From contig MLAK01000602.1 of the NCBI GenBank assembly GCA_001839685.1, forward strand, positions 32,936-92,819: a stretch of 59,884 nt of DNA, written 5' to 3'. Of this stretch, positions 12,025 through 23,210 are shown one piece after another. Origin of the DNA: Tritrichomonas foetus (lineage: Eukaryota; Parabasalia; Tritrichomonadida; Tritrichomonadidae). The first letter of the stretch is position 1; each line of letters starts with the position of its first letter. A model generated the notes under the pieces. It was not told the DNA's origin, ran no database searches, and was given only the letters and a program-made list of their open reading frames with translations. The position numbers and the translations under genes were made by a program.

Positions 12025-12307
12025 TTTCCGTTTGAAAAAGATTCTAAAAAAAAAATTTTTTTTTTTTTTTTATCGACAATATACATCATATATCTTATCT
12101 ATTGAAAAAAAAAACATTTTTTTTTTTTTCAAATTTAAAATATATAGCCGATAAAATAGTTAAAAAAAAAAAAGGATTTTTTTTTTTTAGGTAATTCATT
12201 CACGAATCCATCATGTATGTTAAAAAAAAAAAATCTTTTTTTTTTTATATTGACAAAAGCTCTATTTAATATCCTACAAAAAAAAAAAAAATTGTTTTTT
12301 TTTTTTC

Positions 12308-14329
12308 ATGAGTAGTACGTTTAAAATTAATGGAATGGAGAAAAAAAAAATCGTTTTTTTTTTTAAAAAAAATCGTCATTTAAAATCATTAATATGGGAA
12401 AAAAAAAAAATGTTTTTTTTTTTAATTCTTCAAATGCAATCGGACAACGAAAATCTCCAAAAAAAAAAATTTTTTTTTTTTTAAAAACACACAGAAATCG
12501 TGGAGCAATATTCTCGTAAAAAAAAAATCCTTTTTTTTTTTCTTCGGAATATTCGATCTTATGCGCCCCGCCCATCAAAAAAAAAAAGGTTTTTTTTTTT
12601 AGATCCTAAATGGAAACTTGATGATCTTGAAGAAGAAAAAAAAAACTTTTTTTTTTTTTCTGAAGCTATTTTCGAACGTGCACAGAATCCAAAAAAAAAA
12701 AAAAAAATTTTTTTTTTTCAACTTGCCAAAAGGAAGGAGCCAATACGCCTTAAAAAAAAAAAAAGTTTTTTTTTTTTTGCTGATTTATTAGCCAAATATG
12801 ATATGTCATCAAAAAAAAAAAAAATTTTTTTTTTTTGTGCTGCTCAAAACCATCATATTAATAATAAAGATAAAAAAAAAAAACTTTTTTTTTTTCAAAA
12901 TGAACAACTTGAAATATCTTCATCTAAACAAAAAAAAAAAATTTTTTTTTTTTTTACATCATCATTGATAGTACAACAACAAAATACAAAAAAAAAAAAA
13001 GATTTTTTTTTTTATTCGACAATTTATGATAATGAGTTTTCTAACAAAAAAAAAAAAAAAATTTTTTTTTTTGATGTTAACAGAGAAAGCACTAGAGACA
13101 GCCCTTAAAAAAAAAAAGAGTTTTTTTTTTTAACTTCTGAAAAAGAGCTAATATCTCAAGAAAAAGAAAAAAAAAATTATTTTTTTTTTTATGAAGAAGA
13201 TCAAAACAACTCAGGAATCTATGCAAAAAAAAAAAATATTTTTTTTTTTAGTACAATCAAAGTAGAAAAAGCTGACAATATTGAAAAAAAAAAACATTTT
13301 TTTTTTTTAGAAGAAGAAGAAATTCCTGAAGAAATTCACAAGGAAAAAAAAAAGACTTTTTTTTTTTAGGAAGTACAAGAAGACTTATCAGAGGAAGAAG
13401 AAAAAAAAAAAAATATTTTTTTTTTTATTTCTAAAAATGAATCGAAGAATGATTCATCTTCAAAAAAAAAAGATTTTTTTTTTTTTGATGACTGTACTAA
13501 ATCGGATGAAAACATTTTAAAAAAAAAAAAAAATTTTTTTTTTTATACAAAGACATCTGTAGATGAAAAAGAGTCCCAAAAAAAAAAAAGAGTTTTTTTT
13601 TTTAATCATTCAAATTCATCTGGCGACAATATACTTATAAAAAAAAAAACATTTTTTTTTTTAAACAAGCCCATTTTAACAAATGAAGCATCGAACAAAG
13701 ATGATGAGAAAAATGATATTAACAAGAAATTAATAAGTGATTCGACAGAAAGTGGTAAAAAAAAAAAAATTTTTTTTTTTTCAGACGAAGTTGATTCTGA
13801 TACTATTGATGATGAAAAAAAAAAAAATTTTTTTTTTTTATCATCAGATGTTAATAAAGCATTTTATTCTATCGAAAAAAAAAAATATTTTTTTTTTTAA
13901 GAGGAAGATTATTATTATGAAGAAGAGGAAGAAAAAAAAAAAAAAGTTTTTTTTTTTGAAGACTATCATAATGATTATGACAATAAAAATGAAAAAAAAA
14001 AAGTATTTTTTTTTTTTGAAATCTCAACTGTGAAGCCAATGCAAAGTAGTTCAATCACAATTGGTTCTACTTCACAAATAACTAATAATAATACATCTTT
14101 ATTTGGTAGGAAAAAAAAAAACTTTTTTTTTTTTTCTGCAAGTATTAGTGAAGGAAATATATTTATATCAAAAAAAAAAGAATTTTTTTTTTTGCCAAAT
14201 CTAACATTATCACCACCATCTAATGCAAAAAAAAAAAATGGTTTTTTTTTTTCTATTAGTTCATCTGAAGGCAGTGATGATGGATTAAAAAAAAAAATTG
14301 TTTTTTTTTTTGAAATTGTTTTTAATTGA
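12308..14329 (+). CDS. Long acidic, Ser/Asn-rich protein
   Basis: An ATG at 12308 (MSSTFKINGME) starts one plus-strand frame that continues to EIVFN and TGA at 14329, about 673 residues. The first 250 residues look folded (ILQMQSDNENL, KHTEIVEQYSR, DPKWKLDDLEE, SEAIFERAQNP, QLAKRKEPIRL, ADLLAKYDMSS). The rest is disordered: many Glu/Asp runs (EEEEIPEEIHK, EVQEDLSEEEE, EEDYYYEEEE) then a Ser/Thr tail (SITIGSTSQITNNN, LTLSPPSNA). Such tails are common in nuclear and chaperone-like proteins. No domain is recognised. It is adjacent to and divergent from the coiled-coil gene on the other strand (12024). Confidence 0.55.
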
Positions 14330-14349
14330 ATAAAAATGTAATAGATAAA

Positions 14350-15578
14350 AAAAAAATTATTTTTTTTTTTGATTCTTACAATACTATTCGATTCTTACAA
14401 CACTAAAAAAAAAAAACATTTTTTTTTTTTCAAACAAGATCGAATCAAATGAAGAATGGTATATAAAAAAAAAACAATTTTTTTTTTTTCATGATTTTGG
14501 CGGTGTTCTCCACTTTTTGATATAAAAAAAAAATCGTTTTTTTTTTTATCCCTCGCTGATTTCTTCTCTCCAGGAAAACATTCGTCTTCTCCAGAAGAGA
14601 AACAGCGAGCTCGAAGCAGAATTGAGTAAAACCATGGAAGAAAAAAAAAAACTTTTTTTTTTTTTGACAAGATCGAAAACATTGCAAGAACAACTAAACA
14701 AAAAAAAAAACGATTTTTTTTTTTATTCAAGCTCATACAATTCGAACGATTTGTTAGACAAAAAAAAAACCATTTTTTTTTTTATCGATTTCGATTCAGA
14801 ATTTTCACAACAAAATCAAAAAAAAAAAGCATTTTTTTTTTTAGTTGCCAAAGAGAGAGACAGCTATATGCAAGATGAAAAAAAAAAATCTTTTTTTTTT
14901 TATTTAGTTTCAAAGAAGAATCAAGAAAATCTAGAAAAAAAAAAAAAAATTTTTTTTTTTTCACAACAGTTGGAAATTTTGAAGTTACAGCAAACAAAAA
15001 AAAAAGGCTTTTTTTTTTTTTCTGGCCCTTCTTCTTCATCGTCTTCATCGTCGTAAAAAAAAAAAACTTTTTTTTTTTCACTTCAACCGATTTTGGATGA
15101 CTTAATTCTGAAGAAAAAAAAAATGATTTTTTTTTTTGTGGAACTTGAAAATAAAATAACCGTTCTTTCAAAAAAAAAAAAAGAATTTTTTTTTTTAATC
15201 AATTTCATTCAAGCAGAAAACCAAATAATTGAAAAAAAAAATGCTTTTTTTTTTTAAAATGCGAAAATGCAATTGATTGAAGACAGAGTCAAAAAAAAAA
15301 CAGTTTTTTTTTTTTCAGGTGTCATTGAAAAAGTTAAAGAAATTGACCAAAAAAAAAAAAAATTTTTTTTTTTGATTGAAAAAATTCGGGACAATCCAAA
15401 TTTTGTATAAAAAAAAAATCATTTTTTTTTTTATGCGGAATTAATTCATGAAATCGAAGATTTGAAAGAAGAATTGAATGAATTATATGCTAATGATGTG
15501 GCTCCACAACTTGCTGTTGCTTTAAAAAAAAAAAAAGAATTTTTTTTTTTAAATGGACGATTGAAAAAACGCAAATAA
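14350..15578 (+). CDS. Coiled-coil protein
   Basis: Plus-strand frame of about 400 codons. The start is probably masked near 14350-14370, only about 20-40 bp after the preceding gene's stop. A short folded start (NKIESNEEWYI, HDFGGVLHFLI) is followed by continuous coiled coil: SLQENIRLLQKRNSELEAEL, SKTMEE, TRSKTLQEQLN, VAKERDSYMQDE, QQLEILKLQQT, a Ser run (residues coded near 15025-15053), VELENKITVLS, GVIEKVKEID, and EIEDLKEELNELYANDVAPQ, ending KKRK and TAA at 15576-15578. Probably cytoskeletal; family not recognised. Confidence 0.55.
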
Positions 15579-15730
15579 ATGTATTTTATATTTCCATGAT
15601 TTGAAAATTTTCTATTTTTAATCAACCATTGGATAATATTTATGAAAAAAAAAAACTTTTTTTTTTTTAATTACATTTTTATTCACATGTGATGTTTATC
15701 AGAATTTGAAAAATTCAAAAAAACAAATAA

Positions 15731-16295
15731 TTAGTAATATTCCAAATTTTTATTCCTCCACAAAAAAAAAAAAACTTTTTTTTTTTGACAATCATGTTTG
15801 GTAAATTTTAAAGGTGAATTTAAAAAAAAAAGTTTTTTTTTTTTTCCTAATGCAGAGGAATAGAAGTTTCTATCATTATAAAAAAAAAAATAATTTTTTT
15901 TTTTTGAAAAAGGAAATGATTGATGACAATAACGAATAAAAAAAAAAAAATTTTTTTTTTTTTCAATTTGATAATAAAACATTCTTTCAAGGATTATGAA
16001 AAAAAAAAATGTTTTTTTTTTTCATATATGCCTCAAGGGCTTCTTTTTATGACATGGAAAAAAAAAAAATTTTTTTTTTTTATTTCTCCAATAGAATTTG
16101 TGGTCATCGTTGTCGAAAAAAAAAAATTATTTTTTTTTTTATTGTAAGCAATGTTTTAAAGTGAAATTTTTTGTAAAAAAAAAAAAAATTTTTTTTTTTT
16201 AATGACGATATTTCAGTCATAAATTGAAATAAATAAAAAAAAAAATGTTTTTTTTTTTCAATGAATATTTTAAACGATGCATGCGCAATTTTCAA
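15731..16295 (-). CDS. Small Cys/His-containing protein (possible zinc finger)
   Basis: Frame pieces on the minus strand give DNDDHKFYWRN, PCHKKKPLRHM, IRYCHQSFPF, NSPLKFTKHDCQ and LWRNKNLEYY then a stop at 15731. Spaced Cys and His with aromatic residues are like small zinc-binding domains (FLYWCH or ribbon type), but overwritten bases hide the ligand pattern. A better start (MKIAHASFKIFI at 16295) lies in a different frame, so the N-terminal 40 residues are uncertain. Confidence 0.3.
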
Positions 16296-16532
16296 AAAAA
16301 AAAGATTTTTTTTTTTTAAGATCGTATTATAAAGATATTATTGCATTTATTTAAAAAAAAAAATATTTTTTTTTTTCTTTTATCACCTTTCCAGCTAGTG
16401 AAATATGATTTCGCGTGGAATTCAATTGAGTCAATTTATTGTACTGATTGAAAATAAATTTGAATGACAAAAAAAAAAAATAGTTTTTTTTTTTTGAGAA
16501 TCGTCAATCTTACATTTTCAAAAAGTTAAAAA

Positions 16533-18650
16533 AAAAAAAGGATTTTTTTTTTTTTTATTGCAGTGAAGCAATGGTTCGACAAATATCTAAAAAAAAAAGA
16601 CTTTTTTTTTTTGATCAAGCAACTCGTATTCCGTCTACAAGAAACTCAAAAAAAAAATCCTTTTTTTTTTTAATTCGAAAATTATCGTGAAAGAAGTGTG
16701 GATGAAAAAAAAAAAAATTTTTTTTTTTTTATTTCTCGCATTACAAGTTTCTATTTGGAACAGTAAAAAAAAAAACAATTTTTTTTTTTATCCATCAAGA
16801 TGGATATCGACGAGGCACTTGAAAAAAAAAAAAATGATTTTTTTTTTTATATGGGAAAGTCTCTAAGAAAGAGAATATATGGTAAAAAAAAAACTGTTTT
16901 TTTTTTTAGAACCTATCTTGAAGTTAACCGAACAGCTGGTCAAAAAAAAAAAAAATTTTTTTTTTTATGGTTAAAACTTCCTGACATGCCAGCCATTTAT
17001 CAAAAAAAAAAGGTTTTTTTTTTTTGAAATTTGCCACTAATCAGTAATGTCGTTCATGAGAAAAAAAAAATTTTTTTTTTTTTTGTGAGACAGCTGTCTG
17101 CTGTGAAAACGAAGGAATCAAAAAAAAAAATATTTTTTTTTTTTCACACGCAAATTGAAAACTCGCTAATGTGGAAACAAAAAAAAAATCTTTTTTTTTT
17201 TTAAGCTATTACGTTTAGGCATAATGAATTATTGCTTAAACCTGCTCCTTTAAAAGTAGCGCCATTAATTGTCGCCATTCTTTTACTGATTATCTGAAAA
17301 AAAAAACAGTTTTTTTTTTTTTTTGAAATGACAGCACAACGATGCCTTGGCATTGAAAAAAAAAATTCTTTTTTTTTTTCAAGTGGAGCTGTACCTTTGT
17401 GGTTAACTTCATTTAAAAAAAAAATTTTTTTTTTTTTTTGTCAAGTTCTTCCATATAGTTATGAAACTGTTGGAAAAAAAAAAGAATTTTTTTTTTTGTC
17501 GCCAACTGTTTATTTAACAATTGGTGGTTTCAAAAAAAAAAAAGCTTTTTTTTTTTCTGAAATGGATAAAAGATTGGCTACTGTTGTTTTAAAAAAAAAA
17601 ACCTTTTTTTTTTTTTTATTTTTATTAACATTAATCATCCTAAATGCATTAAAAAAAAAATGGTTTTTTTTTTTAACTAGTACAATGATTGTTGTAACTT
17701 TAGTTGCACCAACTCTAAGGCAAATTCCAACTGATTCCAATTATGCCAAAGCAGTTATATTTGCAATTAAAAAAAAAAGTATTTTTTTTTTTATGATGAC
17801 ACCACTTTCATCACCGCAAAATGCAGTAAAAAAAAAAGCTTTTTTTTTTTTTGCTTTAGAACATGATCTTGATGCAGAAATATCTTAAAAAAAAAATTTT
17901 TTTTTTTTTTTACCATTTTCATTATTCTGTTGCGTTGTTGCATGGAAAAAAAAAAAGCTTTTTTTTTTTATGGATATTGATGAAGTTCCTCCAGTTCCAT
18001 CGGCAAAAAAAAAATTCTTTTTTTTTTTAATCTTTGTTTGTATAGTTTCAATTGGCACAGTTGAAAAAAAAAAATCTTTTTTTTTTTGTGGAAATAAGGC
18101 TTTCTCTGATTTCGGTATAGTTAAAAAAAAAACAGTTTTTTTTTTTTATGGATCGACGATTTTACCCCCTGCACGATTGGCAAAAAAAAAATGGTTTTTT
18201 TTTTTCTTGTTGTTAGGTGGTAATGCCTTATGTAAAGTTGAAAAAAAAAAAGGTTTTTTTTTTTTTGCTAGTGATCTTATGACAAAATTACTTGGAGATA
18301 AAAAAAAAAGGGTTTTTTTTTTTATTGTTAATCTTTGTGTGATTTTCATTGACTTTTTAAAAAAAAAAACTTTTTTTTTTTTGATTACACTTCCACTTGT
18401 GTGCAAGTTTTCTGCCTAAAAAAAAAACTTTTTTTTTTTTTCAATGGCAGCATGCATGACAACAACTGCATCACAAAAAAAAAAAATTTTTTTTTTTTTT
18501 AATATGTGTTGTTCTTCAATACAGGATGATAATGGAAAAAAAAAAGTTTTTTTTTTTTTAATGGTAATATGGGGTATAATGATTACTATTGCATAAAAAA
18601 AAAAAGTTTTTTTTTTTTATTATGGAATTGGTCTTGCTTATGGAATGTAA
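16533..18650 (+). CDS. SPX-domain anion transporter, SLC13 (Na+/sulfate-phosphate) type
   Basis: Likely phosphate or sulfate/dicarboxylate transporter of the vacuolar or plasma membrane, like yeast low-affinity phosphate transporters that fuse SPX to an SLC13 core. About 700 residues. N-terminal SPX-like helices: AVKQWFDKYL, IKQLVFRLQET, FENYRERSVD, ISRITSFYLEQ, YMGKSLRKRIYG. The transporter core begins near 17250 (LKVAPLIVAILLLII) with GAVPLWLTSF, SPTVYLTIGGF, a long hydrophobic STMIVVTLVAPTLRQIPT, MMTPLSSPQNA (the SNT/SSP-type substrate motif of the family) and WFLLL segments, to YYGIGLAYGM and TAA at 18648-18650. Apparent stops at 17888 and 18419 include block bases. SPX domains bind inositol pyrophosphates, so flux may be set by phosphate status. 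The ATG is masked at 16530-16553; a real TAA lies just upstream at 16527. Confidence 0.7.
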
Positions 18651-18938
18651 GTAAAAAAAAAAAAAATTTTTTTTTTTAACTTGTCGAAATTTTCATCTTG
18701 ATTTTCTTCTTTAAAAAAAAAAAAATTTTTTTTTTTGTCATTTAAAACATATATTTAAATAAATATTATTTAAAAAAAAAAAGATTTTTTTTTTTAATGT
18801 AAATTTTCATGAAAGATTTTATAATTAATAAAAAAAAAAAAAATTTTTTTTTTTATCATTTTTAATTAAAAAAATTAATGAATAAAAAGAAAAAAAAAAT
18901 TGTTTTTTTTTTTTTTATTCTAATAACAATAAAAACAT

Positions 18939-21911
18939 TTACAAATATAAAAAAAAAACATTTTTTTTTTTTTGTGTCTGCCCTTCAATTCCCGTTTTTG
19001 ATGTATAACTTATGTAGAATTTATATGATTTTGGTTGTCCAAAACATAAAACAAATCGATAAATATAAAAAAAAAATTCTTTTTTTTTTTCCAGCTCACC
19101 TTCCCATAGAATGTCATTTACTTCTAAAAAAAAAACTTTTTTTTTTTTTAAGAATTCAATGCTGCATTTTTTCATTTCCTTATCAAAAAAAAAAGTCTTT
19201 TTTTTTTTTGATTCTGTTTTAATTTCATCACAAGCACTCAAGTCATCATCTTTACCAGGATTAGAAGTAATTTCAGTATTACTTTCACTTTCATTTTTAC
19301 TTAAAAAAAAAATCTTTTTTTTTTTTGTATTGTCGTATCTGAGCCATGTTGTTTTGGCTTTAAAAAAAAAAGATTTTTTTTTTTTGAATAATTCTTCATC
19401 AACAGCCGCAGATTTACTGAAAAAAAAAAATTTTTTTTTTTTTTAAACAGTCCATTCAAATTTCCATTGTTCCATCAATAAAAAAAAAATTGTTTTTTTT
19501 TTTGCCACTTTGATTCTTTGTGACAAAGTCAAACTTTTAAAAAAAAAAGATTTTTTTTTTTTTGTTTTTTGAATCAATTTTGATTTGTTTGCATCATAAA
19601 AAAAAAATATTTTTTTTTTTTGGTTATATTTTCCAACCATCATCAAACTTTCATTTAAAAAAAAAAACCTTTTTTTTTTTTTGCTGCAAATATTTGATTT
19701 ATACATAAAACTACAAAAAAAAAAATTTTTTTTTTTTTTACCAATAAATACTTTATTGAATGAATATTCACCACAAAAAAAAAATGTTTTTTTTTTTTTT
19801 CTTCGGATCTCTAAAGAGTCATTTATTATTAGTTTCTGTCGAATATGATGTGAACAACAAAATTCAGATTTCGAGCAGGATGCAACAACTTTAAAAAAAA
19901 AATATTTTTTTTTTTTTAAAGCAGTTACTGCGCAACGAATAGTTGTTTGTGAAAAAAAAAACAATTTTTTTTTTTGCCCTTGAACCAAGTGTGCCAACTC
20001 AGGTCGAAGGAAAAAAAAAACTATTTTTTTTTTTTCCATTTCACCCAAATTGGTGATCCAGATGATGAAAAAAAAAAAATCTTTTTTTTTTTTACTCAAA
20101 CTTGAAGACAAGGGAAGATCAGTTCTTAAAAAAAAAAATGGTTTTTTTTTTTCAACGTTTAAAATCAGGGGATCTTTTAATAGAAACAAAAAAAAAACAC
20201 TTTTTTTTTTTATCGAAATACCAATAATTGCACATTCGCCTACTTTAAAAAAAAAAATATTTTTTTTTTTAACATTTGTTGAATTGCTTTGGAAATATTC
20301 TGTAGAAAAAAAAAATAATTTTTTTTTTTTTGCACTTCCATTCTTATCTACAAGTAAATGAACAAAAAAAAAAAGAATTTTTTTTTTTAATGGATTTTCA
20401 AAAGTTGCACTAATAGTAATTGAAAAAAAAAAATCATTTTTTTTTTTTACATAATTATCTGTTGTTGGTAAATATGAATAAAAAAAAAAAAAACTTTTTT
20501 TTTTTTTTTTCTTCTCTTGCTTAGTAATTGTATATTTAAGTAAAAAAAAAAGTATTTTTTTTTTTGAAAGAGGTAATTTAATTTTCTTGCAAGAATAAAT
20601 AAAAAAAAAACTATTTTTTTTTTTTTGTTGTTCAAGTGGAAGTGCGGGACCAATTGCGCAAAAAAAAAATGATTTTTTTTTTTAATACAATTTAAGAGGA
20701 ACCCTATCTTTTTCTTCCAATATTATTAATATCATTGGAATACATAAATCTCGAATCTGCACCAAACTAGAAGAACTAAAAAAAAAAAAATTTTTTTTTT
20801 TTGCAAACAAAGTGAATGAATTAGATTCATCAGTATAAAAAAAAAATTTTTTTTTTTTTTATGCAAGTAAAGCAGTCCTTCGACGCATTCCAAAAAAAAA
20901 AAAAACATTTTTTTTTTTTCAAGTTTTTGAAATAACACAATCTTCGGTAGAGTTAAAAAAAAAATAATTTTTTTTTTTTTGTATTGCTTCTTTAAAGCCA
21001 TTTATAATAATTCAAAAAAAAAAATCTTTTTTTTTTTCATAATTCGCTGATTTATTATAGTAGTTTGCAGCTAAAAAAAAAAACTTTTTTTTTTTTTGTG
21101 AAAATGATGGCATCCAATTAAAAGAGGTTGAAAAAAAAAAAGATTTTTTTTTTTTGCGTGAATGAACAGCTCCTGGATTACGTAATTCAAAAAAAAAAAA
21201 AATTTTTTTTTTTTAGGCATGAACATCAAATAAATCATTTGATTCAAGTAAAAAAAAAACGGTTTTTTTTTTTCTGAGAAAAACAGGAATGTTATTTGAA
21301 ATTCCAGCAAAAAAAAAACGATTTTTTTTTTTTCTGACACTTTTTGGCTCCATGGGGAAATCATTAAAAAAAAAAAAAAGTTTTTTTTTTTCTTCAACGG
21401 AGATACCTCGAGCAATAAAATCTTGAAAAAAAAAAATCGTTTTTTTTTTTGAAAAAGTGTCAAAGCAAACACATGTTGTTTCATTAAAAAAAAAAATATT
21501 TTTTTTTTTAGCATTGAATATCACAAAAGCAACACGATCAGATTAAAAAAAAAAGTTTTTTTTTTTTTAGTTCCGTGACTCATCAATGTTCTGATTGACC
21601 GAAAAAAAAAAAAAAATTTTTTTTTTTTACCATTTCAAAAAAAGATGATATTTTTCAGCATCAAAAAAAAAATGATTTTTTTTTTTTTCGCTGGCAGAAT
21701 TACAGAATATTGGTTGGACTAAAAAAAAAAATGGTTTTTTTTTTTTGTATTTTTCGCAGGTTTTGACCAAATTTGGAAAAAAAAAAAAAAATATTTTTTT
21801 TTTTCTCATACAAAGTTCTTTCATTGATTCTTTGCAATTAAAAAAAAAATCGTTTTTTTTTTTAACAAAAAGAGGTGTAGCGAGCTGGACATCTTGAAAA
21901 AAAAAAAACAT
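18939..21911 (-). CDS. TRAPPC8/Trs85-like TRAPP III subunit (tentative)
   Basis: About 990 codons in one minus-strand frame. The start ATG at 21911 is the untouched middle triplet of a block. The N-terminal QDVQLATPLFV, NCKESMKELCM, FPNLVKTCEKY, VQPIFCNSASE follows the order seen in TRAPPC8 (value-rich strand, 'KNN-LTF-ELL' style helix). Middle: LESNDLFDVHA, AANYYNKSANY, GMRRRTALLA, SSLVQIRDLCIPMILIILEE. The C-terminal half is beta-rich as in TRAPP large subunits (ITISATFENP, VGECAIIGIS, IRCAVTAL, GEYSFNKVFIG), ending in KPKSYKF-like Ig-type strands. The stop at 19445-19443 contains block bases and the same frame continues to a real TAA at 18941-18939. Role: guanine-exchange complex in ER-Golgi/autophagy traffic, if the assignment holds. 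Confidence 0.45.
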
Positions 21912-22412
21912 TTTTTTTTTTTAAATTTAAACGTTCGCTATCTTTATATCACATAATAAAAAAAAAAATCTTTTTTTTTTTTGATAATGATGTCACATAA
22001 AATGATTTTTTGTCCAAAAAAAAAAAATCTTTTTTTTTTTTATCTAATAATATGTATGAAACATATATACAGACAAAAAAAAAAATCTTTTTTTTTTTTC
22101 CCTAAAAACATATACATAAATTTAATATCTACATAAAAAAAAAAGAATTTTTTTTTTTTATAAAATAATATATGGCGGATAAAAAAATAGAAAAAAAAAA
22201 AAATTATTTTTTTTTTTAAGTTATTGTTGATTTTAATTGTGAAGAGATTGGAAAAAAAAAAATTATTTTTTTTTTTTCTTTAATTTCATTTGTGCTACAT
22301 TGATGTGCTGTAAAAAAAAAATAATTTTTTTTTTTTATTTCATTTTTAGTCCACAAATTTTGATAAAAAAAAAAAAAAAAAATTTTTTTTTTTTTATATT
22401 TTGCTTTACATA

Positions 22413-23210
22413 TTAAAGATGTTTACAATAAAAAAAAAACTTTTTTTTTTTTTGTTCTGCCAATTCCGGGAACCATGTTCTCTCAAACAAAAAAAAAATG
22501 TTTTTTTTTTTTTTTCCTTGAGAGTCTGGTGTTTGAGCTTTGATGTTAAAAAAAAAAAGGTTTTTTTTTTTCTTTTTCTGGTTTGATGTGATGGCGTAGT
22601 GAAGTGAAAAAAAAAAGTTTTTTTTTTTTTCATTCAAATCTGCACCATAAGAGACCAACTGTTCAAAAAAAAAAAAATTTTTTTTTTTTGCGGCAATATG
22701 GAGGGGTGTTTTTCCATCTTCTGTAAAAAAAAAAAACTTTTTTTTTTTATTATCGTTATTTTCTTTTTTTGAAGATTTTTCTTAAAAAAAAAATATTTTT
22801 TTTTTTTTTTTGAGGCATTCGTCGCGTCCTGTGTAGGCGGCCAAAAAAAAAACCGTTTTTTTTTTTAAGTTTTTCTTGTTAACGTCGGCTTCTTGTTCAA
22901 TAAAAAAAAAACAGTTTTTTTTTTTGCCGTGAGCTGCGGCGCTCATCAATAAAGTATGCAAAAAAAAAAATGGTTTTTTTTTTTAGGCATCGGGACTTAC
23001 GGATGAAGGAACAAGTTCTAAAAAAAAAAGTATTTTTTTTTTTTGACATGCTTGCCATGCTTGTTTGACATTTCCTCGAAAAAAAAAATTATTTTTTTTT
23101 TTGGTCGCTATGTCATACATCAAATTCGATAAATCCAAAAAAAAAAATTTTTTTTTTTTTTGAATAAACTTATTTATTAACAGACTACTTGAATTTAAAA
23201 AAAAAAGTAT
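22413..23210 (-). CDS. Ankyrin-repeat protein
   Basis: Minus-strand frame with ankyrin signatures: HTLLMSAAAHG, IEQEADVNKKN, AAYTGRDECL, TEDGKTPLHIAA (consensus G-TPLH-A), QLVSYGADLNE and SLHYAITSNQ, ending CKHL and a stop at 22413. Upstream pieces NSSSLLINKFI, DLSNLMYDIAT and RGNVKQAWQAC extend the solenoid. The start is masked near 23200, directly behind the TAG that ends the helicase gene in another frame. About 265 residues; a protein-binding scaffold of a family greatly expanded in trichomonads. 21,912-22,412 holds no gene I can support. Confidence 0.65.

Noticed and set aside
19443..19445. End of the TRAPPC8-like gene
   Set aside because: Two bases of the TAA are block bases and good protein continues in the same frame to 18939.
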